This document shows, one piece after another, positions 1-5,427 of a stretch of 5,475 nucleotides of DNA (positions are counted from its first letter, which is position 1; the number at the start of each line of letters is the position of its first letter). The stretch covers positions 1-5,475 of the forward strand of contig CAMQVM010000128.1 in the NCBI GenBank assembly GCA_947038135.1. The letters run 5' to 3'. This DNA comes from an uncultured Rikenellaceae bacterium (GTDB lineage: Bacteria; Bacteroidota; Bacteroidia; Bacteroidales; Rikenellaceae). The notes beneath the pieces are model-generated. The model worked only from the letters and a program-made list of their open reading frames with translations, ran no database searches and was not told where the DNA came from. The position numbers and the translations under genes were made by a program.

Positions 1-13
1 TATTTACGCTTTT

Positions 14-43
14 AAAAAAAAAGCGGCGCTCTAAAGAGCTCGC
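14..43 (-). terminator. Rho-independent terminator (minus strand)
   Basis: Read on the minus strand, GCG (43-41) pairs with CGC (25-23) and GCTC (39-36) pairs with GAGC (31-28) around a TTTA loop, with a small internal loop (base 40 against 27-26). Nine consecutive T residues follow directly (22-14). A GC-rich stem followed by U9 is a standard intrinsic terminator. It ends whatever is transcribed leftward through 44-127, either a small RNA or read-through from the polyamine operon. Confidence 0.65.
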
Positions 44-127
44 AAAAAGCACCTATGCGCCTTAGGCACTTGGTGGCTCCCTTCGGGAGCTGGCTGATTC
101 ACAAAACCAAGGTTTTGCGAATCAGCC
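14..127 (-). ncRNA. Candidate structured RNA: three hairpins plus terminator
   Basis: No coding frame is seen here. On the minus strand, hairpin 1 pairs 127-119 and 117-111 with 100-92 and 108-102. Hairpin 2 pairs GCTCCC (90-85) with GGGAGC (81-76) around GAA. Hairpin 3 pairs 70-63 with 55-48 around a 7-base loop and is followed by U5. The terminator at 43-14 closes the set. One internal pair of hairpin 1 (118/101) and two of hairpin 3 (68/50, 67/51) are G-U in minus-strand RNA but would be A-C mismatches in plus-strand RNA, which argues for leftward transcription. I do not recognise the family. It could be a small RNA, a structured 3' UTR of the polyamine operon, or a palindromic repeat element. 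A possible promoter (TTTG at 152-149, TATA at 131-128) is weak and would place the start inside hairpin 1. Confidence 0.35.
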
Positions 128-149
128 TATACAGACACCACAACATAAC

Positions 150-201
150 AAACCAAAAAAGGGCTGAAATGTAAATTTACATTTCAGCCCTTTTTTGGTT
201 T
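150..201. terminator. Bidirectional terminator, perfect 52-bp palindrome
   Basis: Positions 150-201 equal their own reverse complement without a mismatch. In either direction the RNA folds as GGGCTGAAATGTA paired with TACATTTCAGCCC around AATT, flanked by six A upstream and six T downstream. The palindrome begins at the base next to the stop codon of the speD-like gene (stop at 204-202), so it is the transcription terminator of the leftward operon. Its symmetry means it would also stop rightward transcription. Confidence 0.85.
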
Positions 202-537
202 CTACTTTAATGAATCGCTATCGCCGTGTATCTCAATTATAGTAAAATTCTCTTTAAACAACTCTATAAAACTGATGCTCATATCTTCATTACATCCGCT
301 AAGCTCTATATAAGAGCGATTACTCTCGGGGAAAGTATGCACCGCTAAATGACTTTCTGCCAACAGCCACAAACAAGTATACCCCTGAACTGGAAAAGAG
401 TACTCTATATGATCTAAAATAGTATATCCCGATTGTCGCAACATTGCATCAAGAGAACTATATAGCTCTTTAGGATCAACAAGACTGATCCATACCTGAT
501 AATTATAAATCGATGGTTTTATATGTTTATATTCCAT
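202..537 (-). CDS. speD: SpeD-type pyruvoyl-dependent decarboxylase (AdoMetDC-like)
   Basis: Predicted small S-adenosylmethionine decarboxylase of the prokaryotic SpeD class. It would give decarboxylated AdoMet, the aminopropyl donor used by the enzyme of the gene just upstream. It is 111 residues from the chosen ATG, close to the usual length for short SpeD proteins. The motif AESHLAVHTFPE (residues 60-71) holds the Glu-Ser cleavage site: Ser62 should become the pyruvoyl group after self-cleavage. His67 and Cys82 (in LSGC) match the processing His and proton-donor Cys at the same offsets (+5 and +20) as Ser63/His68/Cys83 of the Thermotoga enzyme, as I remember it. ATG at 537 is preferred over a TTG at 555: it lies 2 bases past the speE-like stop and has the TTATGG context of the operon's other starts. 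Some SpeD homologues have become ornithine or arginine decarboxylases, so the substrate is not certain. Last gene of the operon. Confidence 0.85.
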   Translation of the reverse strand: MEYKHIKPSIYNYQVWISLVDPKELYSSLDAMLRQSGYTILDHIEYSFPVQGYTCLWLLAESHLAVHTFPESNRSYIELSGCNEDMSISFIELFKENFTIIEIHGDSDSLK

Positions 538-539
538 AA

Positions 540-2087
540 TTAATACATCTCCCAATGTCCATCTAAGTAATATTTATATAATACAGGATCATGTATTTTA
601 TTAACACGTATATCTTTATCGCTTTTGTGGTAAAACTCTTTTCCAAAAGATGTTATAAGCGACATTGCCTCGTTGTTGATCCACTCTGTATCTACATTAT
701 CGAATGTAAGAGAGTGCATAGCTTTTTTAAGTTGCTCGCTATCTAACGACTTTGAACCAACCACCCAGCCCCATTCGCCAAGTGTCAATATTTGATTATG
801 CATAGGCACAACACCAAAACCAGCAGCTGCAACACTCTTTTCGATACATTTAAAGGCATCGTTAGCATAATATGGACTACCTGCCTGTGTTATAACAATA
901 CCATTTGGACGTAAGTGGCGATAACATAAATTGTAAAACTCAAACGAATACAAACGTCCTAATTCTACCGTTTTTGGGTCTGTAAGGTCTATAATGATAA
1001 CATCATAAAACTTTGTATTATCTTCAAGATAGTTGTATCCATCTTCATTAACAATATTGATGCGTTCATCATTCATTGAGTTTTTATTTAACTCTACAAT
1101 GATTGGGTTTTCGAGCCCTAAACGAGTCATTGAAGGATCGATATCGACAATTTCAACACTCTTAACTGAGGGGTATTTGAAAACTTCACGTGCTGCACAT
1201 CCATCACCACCACCTAGTATCAAAACATCTTGAGCGTTTTTCACAAGCTGCATTGCAGGGTGCACTAAAGGCTCGTGATACAACACCTCATCAAATGAGC
1301 TAAGCTGCTGATTACCATTTAAAAATAACCAATGATGATCTTTCCACTGCGTAACAACTATTTTTTGATAACGACTCTGCTCTTCATACACTATTTTATC
1401 TTTATAACGACGCTGCTCACCAAATAGAACAATAGGGTTTGCAAAATATAACCCTACCAAAATCACGACTAACACACTAGCACCACCATAACCAAGCACT
1501 ATTCTATCGGTTCTACCTTGCTGCTTCCACAACATAACAATAAGCGTAACAGCCACCGAAAAGTTTAATATACCAAGCACAAAAGGTGTGTAGGTCAGCC
1601 CAAGAAATGGCAACCCTACAAATGCAAAAAACACTCCTCCAACTAAACTACCATAGTAGTCTTGCTCCATTATGCTCGACACATTAGAGCGCAGCATCTC
1701 ATTCTCTTCATTGATCCTAATTACTAGAGGTATCTCCATTCCAATAAATAACCCAACAAGAATATTAAGAGTATAGATAACAAAACCTATTGCTTCTGTA
1801 TACGCTGCCGTTGTATATACGATAATTGAAGAAAACGCAACAACAATAGACAAAAAGAACTCAACACATAAAAACTTACGCAACAGATTAGTTTTAAACA
1901 ACCTGCTTAACCTGCTGCCAAGCCCCATTGCAAACATCATTATTGAGACAGTCATAGTCCACTGAAACACCGAGTCGCCTAAAAAATAGGTTGCCAGAGT
2001 AGATAATATATACTCTGCCACGATACCCGATAGACCAGTGGCAAACATGGCACATTTTAAAACTGTAGATTTACTATTTATTTTCAT
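540..2087 (-). CDS. speE: Membrane-anchored spermidine synthase-like aminopropyltransferase
   Basis: 515 residues in two parts. Residues ~10-217 are hydrophobic with about seven predicted membrane helices (~11-33, 40-58, 73-95, 100-122, 148-165, 166-187, 197-217) and the family signature GIVAEYILSTLATYFLGDS (21-39). Residues ~225-515 are a spermidine synthase domain: YQ (240-241), LNGNQQ then DE..YHE (256-272), the AdoMet-type nucleotide loop GGGDG (292-296), acidic VDID (314-317), EDG (348-350) and the active-site motif DLTDP (367-371). Members of this fold move an aminopropyl group from decarboxylated AdoMet to putrescine or a similar amine. About 290 residues would suffice for a soluble SpeE, so the membrane half is an addition characteristic of the membrane-bound subfamily; it may place the product at the membrane or help move it. 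The gene lies 2 bases ahead of speD. ATG at 2087 sits directly after a U8 run of a terminator-like hairpin, so expression may be attenuated. Acceptor specificity cannot be read from sequence. Confidence 0.88.
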   Translation of the reverse strand: MKINSKSTVLKCAMFATGLSGIVAEYILSTLATYFLGDSVFQWTMTVSIMMFAMGLGSRLSRLFKTNLLRKFLCVEFFLSIVVAFSSIIVYTTAAYTEAIGFVIYTLNILVGLFIGMEIPLVIRINEENEMLRSNVSSIMEQDYYGSLVGGVFFAFVGLPFLGLTYTPFVLGILNFSVAVTLIVMLWKQQGRTDRIVLGYGGASVLVVILVGLYFANPIVLFGEQRRYKDKIVYEEQSRYQKIVVTQWKDHHWLFLNGNQQLSSFDEVLYHEPLVHPAMQLVKNAQDVLILGGGDGCAAREVFKYPSVKSVEIVDIDPSMTRLGLENPIIVELNKNSMNDERINIVNEDGYNYLEDNTKFYDVIIIDLTDPKTVELGRLYSFEFYNLCYRHLRPNGIVITQAGSPYYANDAFKCIEKSVAAAGFGVVPMHNQILTLGEWGWVVGSKSLDSEQLKKAMHSLTFDNVDTEWINNEAMSLITSFGKEFYHKSDKDIRVNKIHDPVLYKYYLDGHWEMY

Positions 2088-2131
2088 AAAAAAAAGCTAT
2101 ATAGCTCTTAATCGTTAGGTTAAGAGCTATA
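2088..2131 (-). terminator. Terminator-like hairpin touching the speE start codon
   Basis: On the minus strand, a 12-bp stem (2131-2120 with 2111-2100; arms ATAGCTCTTAA and TTAAGAGCTAT plus one closing T-A pair) encloses an 8-base loop. It is followed by TAGC and then eight T residues (2095-2088) that run directly into the ATG at 2087. This has the form of an intrinsic terminator placed between the DUF350 gene and speE, so it could reduce or condition expression of the two polyamine genes, or block ribosome access when folded. An overlapping palindrome AGCTATATAGCT (2095-2106) could form instead of the main stem. No promoter consensus was found between this hairpin and the DUF350 stop, so the polyamine genes seem to depend on read-through. 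Confidence 0.55.
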
Positions 2132-2157
2132 GTACAAGCATATTAAGTTAATTAATT

Positions 2158-3084
2158 TTATATACACCAAGTAATAAGTGCTGCACCTCCGATATAACTA
2201 AAAGCCTCGATAAGACCTGCACCAATATTTGCTTTATCTTGATTTACAATTTCGTCGGTAAGCTTTTGACCAGGAAGCAGTATTTTATCTGTAAGTATCC
2301 TAGCAATAGGTAGTAAAACAACACCTATACCCACTTCAAATGCTACATCTATAAAGGTATATTCCCACGCCACAAACTCATTTGAAAGGGCATTACTTAC
2401 TAAAATAGCAATAGCAATCAAAGCACCTGAAAATCCAAAACCAGCAGCTACATTATCTTTTTCGATCTCGTCAATAGCATCATAAGGCACTATTTTATTA
2501 TAAAACCACGCTGTAAAGATCATAAGCACTAAGCCCAGCAACCAATATGCAACAGTAGTAGCAATACCTACAAAAGGACCATGAGCAAAGTCACCCATAG
2601 AGCCATCGAATATTGACCATAGCGGAGCTGTTCCATCACCCGATACAGCACCATATATAACTAATCCTGACGCTACAGCACTAGCTCCTTCAATCAAACC
2701 AGCTCCTTCATTTCGATCTACACATATCTCTTTCTCGACAGAAAATCTACGCAATATAACCTTATCATTGATTACCATTGAGATATTAAGTAGTATAATA
2801 GATAGTAACCCATAAACTAGCATATCAAATAAATCGGCAACAAGTCCGTTGCTATCACCTATGATCAACCCAGCAATAGATATTAAAACACCGACAAAAT
2901 AGCCAGTATGTGCAACACTAAAAGCAAGGTTATCTTTAATAACTAGCTCATTTTGAATATCAATAGTACGATGACTAAGTTGATAAACTAGCTTTCCTAT
3001 CCAAAATATAAAAAATGCCATAGCGAGATAAGCAGAAGCATTACATAGGTTTGTAAGGTACTCTGAATTTAATATAGTATCCAT
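2158..3084 (-). CDS. DUF350 (YjfL-like) integral membrane protein, duplicated
   Basis: 308-residue inner-membrane protein with about eight predicted helices (~14-35, 54-77, 83-105, 127-147, 170-193, 212-232, 240-262, 285-307). It carries DUF350-type repeats. An acidic/Asn turn precedes a small-residue-rich helix four times: KDNLAFSVA (50-58), DRNEGAGLIEG (123-133), KDNVAAGFG (209-217) and QDKANIGAGLIE (282-293). Units 1 and 3 resemble each other, as do units 2 and 4 (shared GAGLIE), so the protein looks like a tandem duplication of a two-unit YjfL-sized ancestor of about 130 residues. In Escherichia coli the DUF350 protein YjfL is encoded beside the PspA homologue YjfJ. The molecular function of DUF350 is unknown to me; a membrane channel, sensor or anchor for PspA are all possible. 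The gene starts 23 bases after the lipoprotein gene, with an ATG in TTATGG context. Confidence 0.82.
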   Translation of the reverse strand: MDTILNSEYLTNLCNASAYLAMAFFIFWIGKLVYQLSHRTIDIQNELVIKDNLAFSVAHTGYFVGVLISIAGLIIGDSNGLVADLFDMLVYGLLSIILLNISMVINDKVILRRFSVEKEICVDRNEGAGLIEGASAVASGLVIYGAVSGDGTAPLWSIFDGSMGDFAHGPFVGIATTVAYWLLGLVLMIFTAWFYNKIVPYDAIDEIEKDNVAAGFGFSGALIAIAILVSNALSNEFVAWEYTFIDVAFEVGIGVVLLPIARILTDKILLPGQKLTDEIVNQDKANIGAGLIEAFSYIGGAALITWCI

Positions 3085-3107
3085 AATTATAAATATATAA
3101 GTTATTT

Positions 3108-3887
3108 TTATTTACCAAAACCACCACCACGTGAGCGATATGAGCTTGATGATGAACGACCAGTAGAAGATCTTGATGATGAACGACCAGCAGAAGAGCT
3201 TAAGCTACTGCTTCTGCGAACACGACTTTGAACACTTGATTTAAAATTTGATTGCGACTTGCTCCATGAGCTAGAACCACCACGTTTATTCATTGTCGAA
3301 GCAGTACCATGAACATTACCACCAGTTGATGGAGAACCATAATAAGGGCGGTTTCTATCACTACGTGAGTAGTCATCATAGTAACCTCGTGGAACTGGAG
3401 ACATCATATTAAACATAGTACTCATCATAGCATATCTGCCATAAAACTCCCAAAACGACGATCCTCCTCTATTTGTCCACTGCCCATATTGTGAGTTACC
3501 CACATATTGAGAGTAACCTGCAGGAGTAGCAACTTTGTTTAACTTTCCGTCAACCTTACTTACAACCTCCATACCCATGTTATTCACTTGTGAATCAAAG
3601 TAGGCTTGTGGCACCTCTAACCAATCAGTATCTTTGGCAGTTACCTCTTCGCCCTTAGGTGTAATAATTTGATATTTATGACGATATACATCGCTAGACA
3701 TGGCATTTTGCTTATAGTCCATATCATACAGGATAATCGAAAAATTCGGCTCTGAATTCATATCACGCACTATTTTGTCAATAGGGCTATTTGCATAACC
3801 ATCAGATTGTTGTGAGCACCCAATAAAAGCGCCAATAATAGAGAACATAGCCATACAAGCAGCTGCATATTTTGTAACTTTACCCAT
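3108..3887 (-). CDS. Predicted lipoprotein with Arg/Ser-rich C-terminal tail
   Basis: 259 residues. The N-terminus has Lys3 and Lys6, a hydrophobic stretch (8-22) and FIGC (21-24), which looks like a lipobox with Cys24 lipidated. Phe at -3 is less usual, so a plain signal peptide cannot be excluded. Residues ~35-120 form a mixed-composition globular region (YDMDY 54-58, YQIITPKGEEV 72-82). Residues 123-165 are rich in Tyr, Trp, Gly and Met (WEFYGRYAMMSTMFNMM, 146-162). The last 59 residues (201-259) hold 26 Ser and 13 Arg/Lys and end in GGGFGK, so this part is probably disordered and strongly basic. I do not recognise a named domain with certainty. Its position and Ser/Gly-rich end recall the DUF1190 proteins YjfM and YgiB, which are encoded next to glutathionylspermidine-synthase-like enzymes in enterobacteria; this is a weak analogy. 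ATG lies 3 bases after the DUF4178 stop, implying coupled translation. Confidence 0.72.
   Translation of the reverse strand: MGKVTKYAAACMAMFSIIGAFIGCSQQSDGYANSPIDKIVRDMNSEPNFSIILYDMDYKQNAMSSDVYRHKYQIITPKGEEVTAKDTDWLEVPQAYFDSQVNNMGMEVVSKVDGKLNKVATPAGYSQYVGNSQYGQWTNRGGSSFWEFYGRYAMMSTMFNMMSPVPRGYYDDYSRSDRNRPYYGSPSTGGNVHGTASTMNKRGGSSSWSKSQSNFKSSVQSRVRRSSSLSSSAGRSSSRSSTGRSSSSSYRSRGGGFGK
3145..3198 (-). repeat. Two tandem 27-bp repeats in the Arg/Ser tail
   Basis: Units 3145-3171 and 3172-3198 are adjacent and identical at 25 of 27 positions. They keep the reading frame and encode about two copies of a nine-residue SSxGRSSS(R/S) unit (residues ~231-248 of the lipoprotein). This is a recent in-frame duplication that lengthens the basic Ser-rich tail; the unit number may vary between strains by slippage. 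Confidence 0.8.
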
Positions 3888-3890
3888 AAT

Positions 3891-4436
3891 CTAATTTTTT
3901 TTAGGTGTTATATTTGAAATTTCATACTCTTTAATTGTTGTACCCGCTGCGGCTTCAAACTCAAAATCGCCCCAACGCTCAATAGACACTATACCATCGC
4001 CTTTAGCAGCTTCATAGCTCCATGAAATAAGTTCAGCCCAGCTACCAGAGCCATTTTCCTCAAAATACCCTGGTGCCTCAGACTCCAAATGATACTCCTC
4101 GCCAGCATATGTAATTCGGCTAGGTGGCTTTTCGTTATTAGAGATGTATTCAGGTATATCACCTGAAATAGCACGTATTTTTATCTTTTCAGTTATAGAC
4201 AAACACACCTCATCGTCATTTTCAACACTTAGGAAAAGAGTACGCTTACCATCTGAAATTTTATATTCAGAACTGAAATAGTTGTCACCCCAGTCATAAG
4301 TATAAACCTCTTGCACCTCCCAAGTAGACATATCGTAATCGAATATAAAACCCGCTTTTAGGTCTAGCACTGATATATGCAAGGTGTCATACTCTGGCTC
4401 AACATTCTTTTTGCTAAAAAAATCAAATTTTCCCAT
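3891..4436 (-). CDS. DUF4178 domain protein
   Basis: 181 residues, no signal peptide or membrane helix, so probably cytoplasmic. After a short basic start (MGKFDFFSKK) most of the protein matches what I know of DUF4178: L-(x)2-G..FDYDMSTWEV (26-41), a tyrosine/aspartate-rich strand (YTYDWGDNYFSSEY, 45-58), LFLSVENDDE (67-76), a second half with ITYAGEEY (108-115), GSWAELISWSYE (131-142), SIERWGDFEFE (151-161) and a closing KEYEISNI (169-176). The domain occurs beside PspA and DUF350 genes; YjfK (DUF2491) holds the matching place in the Escherichia coli yjf cluster. Its biochemical role is not known to me. It is the first gene after the promoter at 4670-4701, behind a leader of roughly 230 bases. 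Its TAG stop is 3 bases before the lipoprotein ATG. Confidence 0.78.
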   Translation of the reverse strand: MGKFDFFSKKNVEPEYDTLHISVLDLKAGFIFDYDMSTWEVQEVYTYDWGDNYFSSEYKISDGKRTLFLSVENDDEVCLSITEKIKIRAISGDIPEYISNNEKPPSRITYAGEEYHLESEAPGYFEENGSGSWAELISWSYEAAKGDGIVSIERWGDFEFEAAAGTTIKEYEISNITPKKN

Positions 4437-4669
4437 AATTATATAATGTGTTACAGTTAATAGATTAAAAAATAGCCTGAAACCCCATGTACGATTAATA
4501 TATCATTGATTAGAGGATAAAAACTTAAAAATATCGAAGCTGAGCTCTAGGCATTTAATATTAAATCGAATAAGTATCAAAACTATTTTAAACACTTTGC
4601 TTATTGTATCTATACCAAATAAAAACTTAAAAAACTCATAGCATAGTATATAACATACAAAAACATAGG

Positions 4670-4701
4670 CAAAGATACAGAATTTGTTTTAATAATACAA
4701 T
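4670..4701 (-). promoter_or_regulatory. Bacteroidota-type promoter for the DUF4178-speD genes
   Basis: On the minus strand, TATCTTTG (4677-4670) fits the Bacteroidota -7 element TAnnTTTG exactly. A TTG (4700-4698, within ATTG) lies 20 bases upstream, as expected for the -33 element. Transcription would start near 4666 and run left into the DUF4178 gene. This gives the downstream five genes a promoter separate from that of pspA. Confidence 0.65.
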
Positions 4702-4758
4702 ATATTTCGGGTGAAATGTAACCCTTGTACCATTTTGAGGGGTGGAAACATAAATGAA

Positions 4759-4822
4759 ACAGAGCTAAAACTAAGTGAAGCATCCCTATGAAGAATTTTT
4801 CACTATCTAATTTTAGCTCTGT
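4759..4822. repeat. Long inverted repeat downstream of pspA
   Basis: ACAGAGCTAAAA (4759-4770) pairs perfectly with TTTTAGCTCTGT (4811-4822). A second inner stem, AGTGAA (4774-4779) with TTCACT (4799-4804), follows after a small internal loop and leaves a loop of about 19 bases. The structure starts 48 bases past the pspA stop. There is no clean U-run next to it, only a T-rich TTTCATTTATGTTT on the minus strand, so it may be a weak terminator, an RNA processing or stability element for the pspA message, or an operator upstream of the promoter. Confidence 0.6.
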
Positions 4823-4869
4823 GTCAAGATATAATACAGACATTTTTTATTTAGCCTATACTTATATTT

Positions 4870-5427
4870 TTAGTTGCTTTTCATTCTAGCCTTAAGAGCA
4901 GCCAATGCATCTGACCCACCAGATGACCCTGCTAATACGCTATCAATCTCATCATCTACCGATGTCGGAGACCCTGCAATATCACCATAAGCCTCAGCAA
5001 GAGCTTCATCTTGAGCAACTTTATCTTTCATTCTTTCAAGCATAGAGATAGTACCTGAGCTATCTACCTGAGACAGAGATTTATTCAGCTTCTTAGTAGC
5101 CTCCGAAACACGAGCACGAGCTTTAAGCGTCTTCACTTCATTGTCATATTTAGCAATCGTAGAACGAAGCTTCATTACATTAGCATCAAGCTGAGCAACA
5201 TTTTTATCGAATGTATTAACATCGTTTTGGTTGCGTGCTATATCTAAATCTACGCTCTCTTTACGTGACAACACATCGGTTGCTAAACGATCCGCATCTT
5301 CAATTGAAATCTCACCACGCTCTGCTTTTTGCACTAACTGAATAGCTTTAGCCTCATAGTTTTTAGATTGATTGATCGATGTTTCTAAATCTCTTTTTGC
5401 ACGAATAGCGGCAGCTTTAACCTCAGC
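4870..5427 (-). CDS. PspA/IM30 family protein, 5'-truncated
   Basis: 185 residues of the C-terminal part of a PspA/IM30 (YjfJ-like) protein; the N-terminus is cut off by the contig end, probably by some tens of residues (family length about 220-230). The visible part is mostly long amphipathic coiled-coil helix (residues ~1-110, many Lys/Glu/Asp/Ala), then a further helical segment with TISMLERMKDKV (~125-136) and EALAEAYGDIAG (~140-151), and an acidic/Ser-Gly linker ending in a short helix LAALKARMKSN. PspA-family proteins bind the inner leaflet of the cytoplasmic membrane, form ESCRT-III-like polymers and act in membrane stress. Codons to the right of 5427 are adapter: a GTG at 5442 that would open the frame as M-LFRS is artificial. 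The true start, promoter and upstream genes are not in the window. Confidence 0.85.
   Translation of the reverse strand, partial: AEVKAAAIRAKRDLETSINQSKNYEAKAIQLVQKAERGEISIEDADRLATDVLSRKESVDLDIARNQNDVNTFDKNVAQLDANVMKLRSTIAKYDNEVKTLKARARVSEATKKLNKSLSQVDSSGTISMLERMKDKVAQDEALAEAYGDIAGSPTSVDDEIDSVLAGSSGGSDALAALKARMKSN

Larger units (their letters stand above)
4437..4869. other. 433-base intergenic region, AT-rich leader
   Basis: No convincing gene lies here. From the pspA side it contains a long inverted repeat (4759-4822), a sigma-ABfr-type promoter (4670-4701) and then an AT-rich stretch before the DUF4178 ATG that would be a leader of about 230 nt. The leader holds two copies of TTTTTAAGTTTTTAT (minus strand; 4517-4531 and 4619-4633) and a 14-bp palindrome ATTTAATATTAAAT (4553-4566), which could be protein-binding sites. 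I could not match it to a known riboswitch. Confidence 0.6.

Noticed and set aside
1..127. tRNA, tmRNA or signal-recognition-particle RNA in the hairpin cluster
   Set aside because: No cloverleaf, no T-loop GTTCRA motif with CCA end, and no recognisable SRP apical loop could be found on either strand.
128..152. Possible promoter TTTG-N17-TATA in front of the hairpin cluster
   Set aside because: The -7 element fits poorly beyond TATA, and the start would fall inside the first hairpin arm, destroying it.
538..555. TTG start giving a speD-like protein six residues longer and overlapping speE by 16 bases
   Set aside because: The ATG at 537 has the same TTATGG context as the DUF4178, lipoprotein and DUF350 starts, lies 2 bases past the speE stop, and gives Ser62/His67/Cys82 numbering close to characterised short SpeD proteins.
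1033..1233. 66-codon plus-strand open frame
   Set aside because: It lies wholly antisense inside the spermidine synthase domain of the speE-like gene; its peptide has no domain character.
3989..4174. 61-codon minus-strand open frame
   Set aside because: Alternate frame of the DUF4178 gene, whose own frame has clear family motifs over the same bases.
4578..4585. Second TAnnTTTG box (TAGTTTTG, minus strand) in the leader
   Set aside because: The nearest upstream TTTG is 30 bases away, too far for the usual 17-23 base spacing; likely chance in AT-rich sequence.
4717..4732. Near match to a sigma-54 promoter (TGGTAC-N5-TTACA, minus strand), tempting because Escherichia coli pspA is sigma-54 dependent
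   Set aside because: The essential G of the -12 GC is A here, and a better Bacteroidota-type promoter lies about 40 bases downstream.
4610..4843. 77-codon minus-strand open frame in the intergenic region
   Set aside because: It runs across the inverted repeat and the TTG-N20-TATCTTTG promoter, shows no recognisable domain, and looks like a chance frame in AT-rich DNA.
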